Shown one piece after another: positions 50,550 through 61,997 of a stretch of 64,000 nucleotides of DNA. Origin of the DNA: Aptenodytes patagonicus (lineage: Eukaryota; Chordata; Aves; Sphenisciformes; Spheniscidae); contig NC_134951.1 in assembly GCF_965638725.1 (NCBI RefSeq), positions 80,417,068-80,481,067 of the forward strand, read 5' to 3'. The position numbers were made by a program, and so were the translations under genes. The stretch's first letter is position 1. Each line of letters starts with the position of its first letter. The notes under the pieces are model-generated. The model saw nothing but the letters and a program-made list of their open reading frames with translations. It was not told where the DNA came from and ran no database searches.

Positions 50550-53500
50550 TTCTTTATTTTCTGAAGACATACGTAGTATTTCACGATGGAAACAGAAATG
50601 CTGTAACTGGCCGTTGACCTCTGCAGTTGCTAACCCACTGGGGTATTCTGGATAGGACCAACTGCAAGGTGAACAAATTGCTCTAAAAGACTCTCAAGAA
50701 TGGAAACACACAGATGTTTGTATTTGATTTCTGCCCTAATATTTGGTGAGGACTCTATAATTTAAATAAAAGGGCTCATTTTCCCCCAATTTAATATCTT
50801 TTTAACAGTGTGGGAGTTATAAACATTATAATAATTTTACCGCTTTCATATTTAAAAATATGCCCTCTAAGCATTTACATTCAAGATTTGTTTTTCTTGA
50901 GATATGTAAATAACGCATAGCAATTTGCATCTCATGCATAAATCTTTCTCCTGTTGAATGCAAATTAAAAAATAATAAGAATCGAGCCCCCAACCCCTTT
51001 CATTTGCCTTTTTTCCCACCTCATCATATTTATGGCAAGTTAGCTGGCTAATTCTTCCAATGAGAATTTTGGGGGTTTATGTGCATTTAAAAAATTATCT
51101 GACTGAAGTTTTCTTCCACTGAGTAATAAGAAGCCTAGAGCTGATTAATAATGTTTCCTTTTCCAGCCCTAATGAACGTTTTTCAGGTTTTATGCATCCC
51201 AGATGAGCCTATCTTAAATAGTGTGTGTGTATGCGTGCATAAGTGTTGGTCTTTCTTGGGATTTATCCAAAATGAATTTAGTTTCTCGGTACCTTGTAGG
51301 ACAATATCAATGCTGGTTTAATCAATTTCAATTTGTTGTTAACCTGAAACGAAGCATTTATCAGGATGAGCCAGGAAGGGCTGAATGGACATTTCATGTT
51401 GCTGAGGACTCTGTGAAATTTGCTCCAGGAAGTTGCTGGAGCTCCAAATTTACAAGAAGCTCTTCTCTGACTTGCACTTACCACTTTGTCTGGATACACC
51501 CTCAGGGTGGTTTTACTCTGCAGGTTTCCTGCACTGGCAGTTTCTGTGCCTACTGATCAGAATCGCAGGTCTCAGCCCACTAAAAATACCTTCGCTGGAG
51601 AGTCTTGCTGCCTTTGTAAAAATGCGACCAAAATATCTCATTGAATCATCTTCCTCAGCTCAGACCGGCTCTGCTATTTATGTCTGAAGAGTCACTTCTG
51701 CCTCCCCGGCTGCTTCACACCGAGAGCCGGAGCCAGCCCAGGCAGACGTGCCGTGGTGCCAGCAGCGGCGGGAGCTCTCTGGGTGGGTGAGAGCCTTCTG
51801 CTTGTGCGGCAAGCCCCGGCCCCGGCTGTTGCAAACTCCCCAGCTCCTGGAGGCAGGTGGTGTTTTAGTGATCAGCTCTAAACGCCAAGTGGTGGGTGAG
51901 CATTTCCTCCGCTGCCGCCTGATCACAGCGATGCTAATTTTAAAGCGGTGAGGAAGAGCAGGGAGGTGATAGCAGGATGGTCCCAGCTGTTCCTCCCAGG
52001 GAGGTGAGCGGCTCTTCTATTCGGAGAGGGTAGGCAGGAACTCCCGTTTCACTGCACAGGCCGGGGGAGTGGGGAGAGGAGAGGAAAACTTTCCCTTGAT
52101 TCCTCTTTCGTTTCAGAGAAGTGTTTTCAAAGACTCATCCTCTCTTCTCCTCCTGCAGGTTATATTTAGTTTTAAGCTCTCTTGGCTGCTGCGTTGATAG
52201 CTCCTTAGCATTTCCACTGCAATTAATCAGACCAGGGTTGATTATGCTTTTGTCTCTGATTGTGTACATCAGGATCCTTCTGTCTAAAATGAGGAGACCT
52301 TTGCTGCCTGGGCACTCTGCTGCCCGTCCCGTCCCATCCCAGCCGGGCAGCCAGGCATGGCCAGATTCGTGCGGGGGCCGTTGCTCCTGCGCTGAAATCA
52401 TGCAGAGGAGGGCTGAGGCGAGGGACGAAGCAAGCATTGTGACTTTGGTGTGAGGAGTTGTGAGACGGATGAAGCCACCATTTTAGGGAGCCTATTAGCC
52501 ACTTTCGTGCTGCAGTATGAGGGGGAGATGTGAGGGGCTGGAGGGCTCTGCCCTGCCAGCTTCATCACTTTCAGTACACTTCCTCAAAAGCTGCTTGAAT
52601 ACAGTATAGGGTAATGCTCGTGCAATATGAACTGAGAAGAGTAGTTTTGGATAGAAAAAAATATTCATGGTAAAGAAGTGAGAGTTCCAATGAGCTCCAG
52701 GTCCCAGCAGCTGCTTCTAAGAGCCCACGGGCTGCTTCTGTCCCCGTTTCACAAGGAGTGGCAAGCACGGGAGCTTGGGGAGAAATCATAAGGGCTTTGG
52801 CCATTGCCAGGGGCCTGTCTGGGTCACCCTGAGGCAGCCAGGCTTTCACTGAGATCAGTGGTCATTTTGGGAGAGCACGAGCACAGGAACAGCTGTGAGG
52901 ATGCATGACACCTTCTGTGTTTTTGGAGAGGTTAATCAAAAGAACAAACTGTAATTGCAGGAGTCCCCAGCATGGCCAGGCTATAGATACTAGCTTTGCT
53001 GGCTCTTCAGCATTTTCTCTTTTCCTTGATACTTCACAGCCTGTGAATTTGGCTAGAAGATATCTGCCATTTTAGAGTAAGGTGTGCCAGCGAATCTCAA
53101 AGATCTTTAAAAATACATATTTAAACTCAGCACTCGTGGGAGTGACTGCTTCACAGGTTTGTAGTCTGTGGTGCGGAGGGGTTAAAGTTATTTGCCTAAA
53201 GACTTAAGATGCAAAGCTGAGCAGGCAGCAGGGCTGAGGAGTTGCAGTTCTTAATATGCCACTCCAAGTACTTGTCCATAATCCCTCCTTTTCAGTTAGT
53301 AGCAAATGATAATTTATAACATTGCCTCTTAGAAAAGCGAGTGCAGTATTGCTCTCCAAAGCAACCCAGGTCAGAAATCTTCCAGTTAAACTAGCTAAAA
53401 CTGCAGAAAATATTTCTGAAGGACAGACACACTATGCGTCCTTTTCTTCCACCTGCCTAAACACTGGGCCGTGTGATTCTGTTCTGGTTTTAAACGGGAC

Positions 53501-53575
53501 TCATGAGTTGCAACTCCAGTTCAGCTCGCAGGGTGTAACATTTGATTTTGCTGTATCTTTGGTTAGCAGATCACA
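50550..53575. other. Spacer between the two direct repeats
   Basis: It contains an AT-rich, motif-dense part (50,800-51,000) and two GC-richer segments with moderate CpG (51,690-51,870 and 52,310-52,430). A 111-codon plus-strand ORF (51221-51556) has no recognised domain. No repeat family was recognised except a possible MIR relic at 53,150-53,260. Confidence 0.45.
53150..53260 (-). repeat. Possible MIR-like relic, minus orientation
   Basis: GAGGGGTTAAAGTTATTTGC followed by GGCAGCAGGGCTGAGGAGTT resembles the reverse complement of the MIR core ('gaggttaagtgacttgccc...ggcagagctgggattagaac'). Weak and short. Confidence 0.35.
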
Positions 53576-53712
53576 CTTTGTTTGCTCTTTCACTGCAGGC
53601 TTCAGTGCTATTCACCTCGTTCTCAGGAGTGGTCAACTGCAAGTCCTATATATCCCACCACCTGAGCTGGACTGCTTATCGAGCGGACTTGTTTTTATAA
53701 AGGTATTTCTGT
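53576..53712 (+). repeat. Copy B of 137-bp direct repeat, exon-like
   Basis: Second copy, in the same orientation and 3,163 bp downstream of copy A. The exon-like core is 53,599-53,702. Differences from copy A change Ile to Val and Leu to Ser in the open frame; the third is silent. Acceptor and donor sequences are fully kept. A longer open frame (53322-53819) runs through this copy, but its other parts are unrelated to copy A and look like chance. High identity with abrupt edges points to a fairly recent segmental copy or selection on the block. Confidence 0.85.
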
Positions 53713-55769
53713 ATTTAATTTATTTATTATTATTATATTCATATGTATTTATATATACTTATTTATATGTATTTAATACACCTCTACTTGTCAAGCAACA
53801 GCTCTGTAGGCAGAGATGAAAGTAGCTGGAGAGAATACATTTCCTTTGCTCATACAGGAGAAGATGACAGGTAACATGATCTTGACCTCTGAAAGTCAGG
53901 GACAGCTCTGAGGGTGGGTGACTTGAGCCAGGACTTCTGCTGATCATGTAACACCACCACATGCTGGTGCCGTAACACAGACACGGATTAACTCTTCGGA
54001 GGGAGACGTGTTTTCTCAGTTGGCACTAAATTGCATGGGGTCCTAACCCCTGTAAAGCTAGAATTAACCAGGTAAGGGTATCCTGTATTGTTTGTAATTT
54101 TAACTATTTTTTTTAATAAGAAAAAAAGCAAGCTGATTCTTAGTAGATTGCGTTGCTAAATTTTTGGGTGGAGAAAAAGCAACTCCTTGAGTGAATTACA
54201 TCTTCAGATGATGTCACAAGGACCATCACTTCAGGGTTTTATTGCTCCCTAAGTAATGTACCGTCTGTCCTTTCCCAGGAATCTAGTTTTATACCATAGA
54301 CAAACAGCAGGGGAGCAAAAAATATCATCTGCAGGACATCGTAAACTCACACAAGTAAATGTGGCCATAAACTAGAAGTTAGCTAGTGCATTTACAGATG
54401 TTCGTTCTAATCCAGATGCAGATACTGTACCTCAGAGGTCTTGCAGACATAGCGCAGAGGCTGCTTTGCCATGTTGCATGGAGAATTGATGAAGTAACAT
54501 GATGCTGTTTTTGCCATGTTTTTTTTCCCCAGCTGCTAAATTACATTATAATGCACTAAATAGACACTCAATATTTTCCTTATATAAATTTATCACGTAG
54601 CAATTACTGCAGTTAAACTCAGTGCGGGTATGTGATTGTAAATGGGAGGTGGCAATCAGTGTAATTAGAAAAGGAAAAGATGTGCCTGCAAAACAACCTC
54701 TGCATTACAATATTGCCCACACTATAAACACCCTACCACATGGTGTGTCCCTTCTCAGTTACACAGTGTAAGTCCTGTGTTGATTCAGGCTTGCATTACA
54801 GAGTAAATCTTGTTTGTGAATTTATAGACTGTCCCTTTGAAGGCAGAACTGTGCCAGCCTATTTATTTAAAGTCCTTTTTTCACTGCAGCAGCATGCTTT
54901 TGAGATGTAATACCTTATGCGCAAAATCCCTGGGTGACAGCAGCTCTGCAAGCTCATGATACTTATAATACATTACATATTATCAATAAAATGTTGCAAG
55001 ACATGTCATAGATCTTATTAACATAACTTTAAATTATGGGTACAAGTTTGACCTATCTGTTGATGGATTAGAAACAAAGCTTGGATTGTTAAACAGAAGT
55101 AAAAGGCTCAGGGCATCATTAAACAAACTGTTTCAAGTAAAATGTCTGTATTTCACCATAAAAAGTCAAAGCATACCTGAAAAGTTAGCTGTCCCCAAGG
55201 CAACTTATAAAGTTTAAAGAAAACCAGAAACAGCTTTTAAGTCTTTTTTTTTTTTTTAAATTACATTTGCCATCGCCTTGATATTAATTATGATCCAGAT
55301 TGCTCCCAGAGACCTTGACTGCCCTAAAATAGTTTGCTCTGTGCCTCTCCCCATCCCCCCAAAGCAAACCGGAGAAAATAAGCTCTGAACTGCCAGGAGA
55401 TCTAGACAGCAATCAAACCTTTGGTAGCAGTGACGCGTAGATTGCCTGCCCATTGTGTCCCGTTTCGGAGTTGAGACTCATTATGTCAAGACTAGAGAGT
55501 GCAGTGGCAAGGAGGGTCCAAACAGAGATTTAGAAGCGACTCCTCAGACATGCAGGAGTCTGTGCTGGCAGATTCAGCTGCAGAATTTGGAAGTTAGGTC
55601 ACAAAAGAATCTTTTACAGATTTTCTGAGACATTTCTAGGATGTTCATGCATGCTTAGGTAGCTTGACTAGTTTTAATTTATGGAGTGGCTTTTGTTTTT
55701 TTAATTGTGGATCCTTTGCCACATCTCTTTGTGTTCTCTTTGTGTTGGCACTGCTGTTCTCACTTTGGC

Positions 55770-55900
55770 AACGGGGAAAAATTTAAGGCAAGTCATTTAA
55801 GTGACGTGCCTGAAATTATGTAGAAGAACAAGGATAGGGCCAAGAACAGCTCATAGATGTCCTGTTTCCTAGCCCTCCACTTCATCCTGGAAATACTCCT
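55770..55900 (-). repeat. MIR-like relic, minus orientation
   Basis: TCATTTAAGTGACGTGCCTG, then GGATAGGGCCAAGAACAGCT and TCCTAGCCCTCCACTTCATC follow the reverse MIR order ('aagtgacttgcctaaggtca...cagagccaggaatagaaccc...cctagcccagtgctctatcc'). Diverged; edges approximate. Confidence 0.42.
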
Positions 55901-56819
55901 TTTCTTCCGAGTGTCATTAGGAGTGGTCTTCTATAGGAGGATAAATAAGGCTCTTTCCCCCCATGCTTTAACTATTTAAAGCATTAAATTTTAACTTTAG
56001 GATGTGAACTTCTGGTTTGGGGGGGTGGTGGTGTTTCCTTAGTCTAGTAAAGATGGGAGCTGGAAGGCAAGAAGCCCAGAAATGACTGCCTTTTTGCATT
56101 ATTTCTGTAATACCATTTCTGGATCGAGTACAAAACCATGACTGAGAGAGACCTCTTCCATTGACTTGGGAGGGAATGGAGAGAGACATTTAAAAGAAAT
56201 GTGTCCAGCTGGTGAGTAAGCTGGCACGCACCACTGAGTCGTTAGTAATGTTTATTCTATTAGAGTGGACAGTCTTTTGCTGTTGACGAAAAAGCTAACT
56301 CAGTCCATTACACATTAAATTAAGAGAACACATACATGCACTGTAATCACAACTCTCTCTCCCTGAGCACTGATCAGTAATAATTACCTTTTGGGTCGGG
56401 GGTGGAAGGAGATAACCTAAATACTTTCAGGTTAATTATTACTCTCCTGCGCTTAGAAAAATCCTAGCATTTTAACAAGAGCAACCTTTCTGTGCCTGAG
56501 GTCCTTTGAGACCTGAAATTGGCAACAACAAAAGAACATATATCTTTGGACAACAGCACTGTAAGTCATTCTGCTGCTTTGGTGGTTTGTTCATTTTTTT
56601 AATATCTCCCAGAGTGATGTAGAAAGCTTTCTTTGATGAGTTAAAAAATGTTAGTTTTCACTCCTACCGTCTCATATACTGAATAAATAAAGGCACAAAT
56701 AAAAGCAGCTTGAGCCCTGCACTGGACTTCCCTGACTCTTTCTGTTAACCTTAAAGTTCACTGTGCTGAAAACTAATAGTGTCTAGTTGTCAAGAAGCCA
56801 GAATAATGACATTTTGTGC

Positions 56820-57060
56820 CAGTATTCTAATGTGTTTTTCACTGTGCGTTTTCTTTAATTATTTGCATGAGTAATATCATTATGCATTCATGCCAATAAA
56901 ATTCTGATAATTAATTTACATGATGGCAATTTCTTAATGATTTTGATGTCAAAGTTAATAGCAACATCTGATAGTTGATCTGTTGGTGCTGACATAAATT
57001 TAACTTTTAATGTATTAATGCCAAAACCAACAGCAGCATCAAATTACATTGGAGAAAAAT
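56820..57060. promoter_or_regulatory. Candidate conserved non-coding element
   Basis: AT-rich but not low-complexity, and dense in homeodomain and POU words: TTTAATTATTTGCATGAG (octamer ATTTGCAT at 56,861-56,868), ATTATGCATTCATGCCAATA, GATAATTAATTTACATGATG and repeated TTAATG. This texture is typical of developmental enhancers in gene deserts. Conservation was not tested, so this is an inference from motif density only. Confidence 0.25.
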
Positions 57061-57174
57061 AAACATCCGCTGGGTAAAAACTTCAGTGGAAAAGTCTTGA
57101 TCCTTACCCGAGGTTTATAGGTTCAAAATAAAACCAAGGCCCCTAGACATGATACATGTCAGATTTTTACTTTG

Positions 57175-57201
57175 TCTTTCTTTCTTTATTTATTTATTTA
57201 C
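57175..57201. repeat. TTTC/TTTA simple repeat
   Basis: CTTTCTTTCTTTATTTATTT followed by ATTTA: two adjacent tetranucleotide runs. Simple sequence only. Confidence 0.85.
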
Positions 57202-59753
57202 ATCAGTAATATTATTGATGTCTGATATTTAAGAGATCAAATTATATGATATCGTATAAAAGATGATGTTCTCTTGCCTCCAGCTTGGTGCGTATATTCC
57301 ATATTTTAAAATGAAAAAATGCATTAATTAAGCTTTTATCTTTATGGCTCTTTAAGCATGAACTCTAAACTGCTCTGCAGTGGGGGAATTCAGGACTGGT
57401 GTCTGAACCTGAATTTGTATCTCAGTTTGTGATTTCAGTTTGCACGGTGTGGTAATAATATCAGCAAAATAAACTTTATGTGGAGGCAAATATGGTTAAT
57501 ACCAATAAAACAAGAAACAGAGCAATGCATAATAAGGTTTGAGATCAATATTTTTAGTACATTTTTACTATATGGAAGTGATGCATAGATAAAGAGATAA
57601 TTGCATGTGTAACTATGTATGTACCTATCTTATTATATAGACTCATGTAAGTAGTACAAGACAATTAACACAGAATAAAAACACATTCTTCAGTCTTTGT
57701 CCAGGTGCTCTGAAGATCTCTTTAGAAGTTTATAGGCATTTTATTTACTAGTTAAATATTTTAGTATACCTTAGTATTGAAAAAATGTATGTGAAACAAA
57801 TTATGATAGCCATAAAATGGTGATGGTTGTTTTCCCTTTATTTTTTTAATCAAAAGCAAAGCCTCATTCCATGACGCAGTTGCTAACATAATATTTATTT
57901 CCACCTGCTTCAGCCAGTTAAATGCATAGATGAAATGTTAAAAACCATTACAAATAAAATTGATCCTGTATTTCCGTGTATTCCAACCTTTTCCCCAGTT
58001 GGCTTTTCATCAATGATAACCACCGAGGAAGTGCACATTTCATTTTAGATAGTGAGGAGATAATTGTACAGCCTCAATTAGACCTTCCATTGCTGGACCA
58101 TAAAGAGCTGCTAGTGCAGACCTGATCATTTGCTTCCAAAATGCACTACCTTTCCTTCTTCATTGCACACAAGCAGGCTGTGTGTCCCTACCTGCTAAAC
58201 AAGAAGCCCGTACGTCTGATTGCTTTTAGCCTGTCTTTTCCTCGTTCTCAAAAACATGAGGACACATACATGCTTGAAGCCAACCCCCCAAAACTGTCGG
58301 TGGGGACCTTCTGCTGTGCTCATACTATGGAGATGTCTCCATCCGGAGACAACTTTTGCTGAACAATTTTAAGAGTTCTGCTGGCAACAATGAAGGTGCA
58401 AAGAGATGGCAAAAGGAGGCCAAGGTAGGTGGTTTGCTTTTTAAATGGCTGCTTAAAACAGTTTACAATGAAAGGCTAACTTTGGCCCTAATGCACAGCT
58501 GTCCCAAGGCATGTAAAGCATGCAGCTACATGGGAGACCTTTGACACAAGCACAGCTCATCTCTGTGAGCTGGCAGCAGCACAGCTGCTGCTCCCCCCTT
58601 CCTGAACCACTTGCTGCCTGCCCCTGCTTGAGCCAGTGCCCAAAAGGCAATGCCTGGCACCTGTCATGGAGAAGGACACGATGGCAGTAGCTTAGGTCCC
58701 AAGGAGGTGGGAAGGGGAAGGGATAGAGGAGGCAGCAGGCAGGGGCAGATGTGGGAGCAGGAAGCACCTCTGCTGGGAAGAAATTGTCCCGTGTAAGAGG
58801 CCTTCCAGTAATAAAAGCAGATAGTCTACTGGGAGGGTTACATGAGCAAATCCGAGTGGCTATGTGTGGTGCTTGCACCTTTGCAAGCGTACAGGAGATC
58901 TTTGCCCATGCAAGTGTCATCTGTACACCGATGGGCCCTGTGCTGAAGTCCTCCCTTCCTCTTCCTCTGCCCTTCGCTTCTAGAGAGCGTGCTGGGAGGT
59001 AACGGTCTGGTGCTTAATTCCTCACATGTATTTCTGGGGAGCTGTACTTTGGAAGAAGCCTGTGGGATGAGAGGGACTTTGCTTAGAATTTTAAGCTGTC
59101 CCATGCAATGTACCGTGAATGTAGGTGTGCAGCTACACAGCTGCAAACTCCTGTAAATGCAGTGCTCTGGTGGAGTACAGGAGAAGACCATGGATGAGAG
59201 GAGATGCCTGAGAGCCCCTGGACTCCAACCACCCTTTGTCAGGACGCACACATCTTGTAGCACATCCAGATGTTTAGACATAAGCTGAGCCCACCTTAAC
59301 CTTTTGTTCTTAAAAGAGCATTGGGCTGAAGCAGATACTAGATGTACAAGTAAGGACAGTGAGAGAGAAGGCTGGGAAAGACTGATATATGGAATTGAGA
59401 TTTTTTTATTACATAGGTTTTGTCAAGCGCATTTCCTCCTCACACATTTGTCTGTGGTGAAGATGTGGAGATGCTTTCCACTACCAGAATAATTTAATTT
59501 CAGAGCCTTTTTTTGGGGGTGGAGAAAAGAAAAGGGAGATTTCTTTCTGTGTAAAATTACCCTGTATTAATTAAAGATTATTTTAATAATAAATTTTTAA
59601 AATCATAGCATTTCACATTATAAGACTTTGAGAAATGGGTGGAACAAAATTGACTGGCCTTTTTCCTTGGTCTGCAGAAGGCATGGTTTTTAGCTGCTCA
59701 AGTTTCCTTTGGAAACAGGTTAGTCATAGAACACATCTTGGTTTTAAGAATAG

Positions 59754-59758
59754 CTGCT
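59754..59758. repeat. Target-site duplication, left (CTGCT)
   Basis: Matches the 5 bp immediately after the LTR at 60,342-60,346. The pair fixes the exact ends of solo LTR copy 1. Confidence 0.9.
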
Positions 59759-60341
59759 TGTGCTGGTTTTGGCTGGGATAGAGTTAATTTTCTTCATAGT
59801 AGCTAGTATGGGGCTGTGCTGAAAACAGTGTTGATAATACAGGGATGTTTTCATTACTGCTGAGCAGTGCTTACACAGAGTCAAGGCCTTTTCTGCTTCT
59901 CACCCCACCCCACCAGCAAGTAGGCTGGGGGTGCACAAGAAGTTGGGAGGGGACACAGCCAGGACAGCTGACCCCAACTGACCAAAGGGATATTCCACAC
60001 CATATGATGTCATGCTCAGCATATAAAGCTGGGGGAAGAAGGAGGAAGGGGGGGACGTTTGGAGCGATGGCGTTTGTCTTCCCAAGTAACCGTTAGGCGT
60101 GATGGAGCCCTGATTTCCTGGAGATGGCTGAACACCTGCCTGCCAGTGGGAAGCAGTGAATGAATTCCTTGTTTTGCTTTGCTTGCGTGCGTGGCCTTTG
60201 CTTTTCCTATTAAACTGTCTTTATCTCAACCCACAACTTTTCTCACTTTTACCCTTCCGATTCTCTCCCCCATCCCATTGTGGGGGCAGTGATCGAGCGG
60301 CTGGGTGGTGCTTAGTTGCCGGCTGGGGTTAAATCACAACA
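59759..60341 (+). mobile_element. Solo LTR (ERVL-like endogenous retrovirus), copy 1
   Basis: A 583-bp LTR starting TGTGCTGG and ending CAACA, i.e. with TG...CA termini. It is flanked by a perfect 5-bp target-site duplication, CTGCT at 59,754-59,758 and 60,342-60,346. Five-base duplications are usual for class III (ERVL) elements. Promoter-like parts: a CRE-like TGATGTCA at about 60,005 and the TATA box ATATAAAG at 60,021-60,028; a polyadenylation signal ATTAAA lies at 60,209-60,214. No gag, pol or env sequence lies next to it, so it is a solo LTR left by recombination between two LTRs. Compared with copy 2 it lacks 13 bp in the U3 part. I recall this LTR as widespread in birds. Short ORFs inside it are not genes. 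Confidence 0.95.
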
Positions 60342-60346
60342 CTGCT
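60342..60346. repeat. Target-site duplication, right (CTGCT)
   Basis: Right partner of the duplication at 59,754-59,758. Confidence 0.9.
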
Positions 60347-61992
60347 CAACAAGGAACAGCAGCGTAAATGTTATCTTTATTTCAGGTGAGTAGAAAATCT
60401 CTTAAAAGCATTTCTGAGGAGCGTTAGCTTTGTGGGTTGATTGTTGGAAGGTGTAAGAAATATGACTGTGATTGTGGTGTGCACACTGAGTGATTCTCCC
60501 CCACAACCCAAATGGCTTTCTTGCGTGTGGCATTTCAGAAAACCCTTTTTTTGCCTCCAAGCATGTGGAATGCCTGTGCAGAAAATATTTTTTTGGTGCA
60601 GGGCTTGTCATGAGTTGGACACAACATGTCTGAAATGTAGTGTAGGAGTTCGAAAGGGAGGTTTTAAAAATTCAGAGCTGTCTGATGACTGGGAGCATTA
60701 CTAATGAAAATATGTTTGAGTTTAATGTTGAAACTAAATGTCCCATAGAAGAGAATGACACTAATTTCTTCCCTCCCCAAAATTTATGCTGAAGTTTCCA
60801 TAGTGTTAAATCTGGCCCAGAAAACTTAACCTCCGAGTCAAAAACTGCTCCCTATGCCTCACATAAACACCCACACCCAGGCATCTCATATTATCTTCCA
60901 TTTCTTCAGTCCACTAATTATTCGCTACACCCAGTTATTGTGGGCTATCTTAAATTAGCTCCCCAGTGACTCAAACATTTATTAACTGCTCAGGTGCTGG
61001 GAGTTCGACATATGCACAAAGGTCCAGGGCCTGGGATGTTGCAACAGAAGTTGTTTAGGACACAGATGGTGGTCTTCCTGCACCCTGAAGCATGGCAGCA
61101 GCAGCAGGGGTACCGCCTGGGGACAGGGGTGTGGCTGGGTTGTCCCTGCCACCCCAAGGTCTCTGGCTGCTTTGGCCATGGGGCTATTGACAGCTGCTCT
61201 AATATAGGCCTGGCACCTAGGTGATTTTGGGACAATGAGTCCCACTGAAGACAGCAGATCCCTTGTCCGTGTCCTCTTGGCCATGCAGGCCAGCTGTGCC
61301 TCCCAAAGCTGGGGGGCCCTCCACCCGTCCACTCCACAGAGATGTGGAGTGCTCCACAGGAGGTGGGATGCATCTCGTTAGCAGTGTCCCTTTGAGTCAT
61401 GAAGCCTGAGGGAGATGGCCGCAACAGTCCACTATGCACTTTCTTTAATCAGTTGCGAGCTCAGAGGTGTGACTGTGGGTATGATCTAACTGCTTTGGGC
61501 CCTCAGCACAGGAGCTGATTTCTGCAAAGGCAGTAATTAGTCAGTAGGCAGCCTAGCTACAATGCTAGCTACAATGTTCATTGTTTCTCTCCTTGACAGC
61601 TAGCTCAGGCTGGTTATTAACACAAAAAAAAGCTTTCACTTTGAAATTCTTTTTGTTCCCTCCATCCTCCACCACTACATTTCCTTTGCAGAAACCACAC
61701 TGAACCACATTACGCTGTGGCTGGGGTTGCGGAGCCTCTTTAAGGTGCCATTTGACGCACTGGTCCAGAAGTCTCAGACTGGACTAAGACCAGAAGAAGC
61801 AAGCGGTGTGTTTTGGTGGAGGCAGCCTCTCACTTCCCATTGCATGCACTGCTGCACATTGAGCTGGGAAAAAGTTTTGCAGGAGAAGCTCTACATCATG
61901 TTACATGGCAGCTTTGTAACAACAGGAAAATTATTTCCTCTGGAAAATGACTAATTGTACCGAGCAATGTGTTTTTAATACAATGTGTATTT
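60347..61992. other. Spacer between the two solo LTRs
   Basis: This 1.65-kb segment contains no retroviral coding remnants, which shows the two LTRs are not the ends of one provirus. The part 60,980-61,440 is GC-richer with overlapping ORFs on both strands (149 and 116 codons minus) without known motifs. A perfect 12-bp tandem (CTAGCTACAATG twice) lies at about 61,553-61,576. Confidence 0.6.
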
Positions 61993-61997
61993 ACAGT
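61993..61997. repeat. Target-site duplication, left (ACAGT)
   Basis: Matches the 5 bp immediately after LTR copy 2 at 62,594-62,598. It differs from the CTGCT duplication of copy 1, proving separate insertions. Confidence 0.9.

Larger units (their letters stand above)
53713..59753. other. AT-rich non-coding stretch
   Basis: About 6 kb with no recognisable gene. It begins with a TTTA/TAT-rich low-complexity run (53,713-53,780) and contains an old SINE relic (55,770-55,900), a TTTA microsatellite and a candidate conserved element at 56,820-57,060. The part 58,540-59,280 is GC-richer with overlapping minus-strand ORFs of 155 and 147 codons without recognised motifs. Confidence 0.45.
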
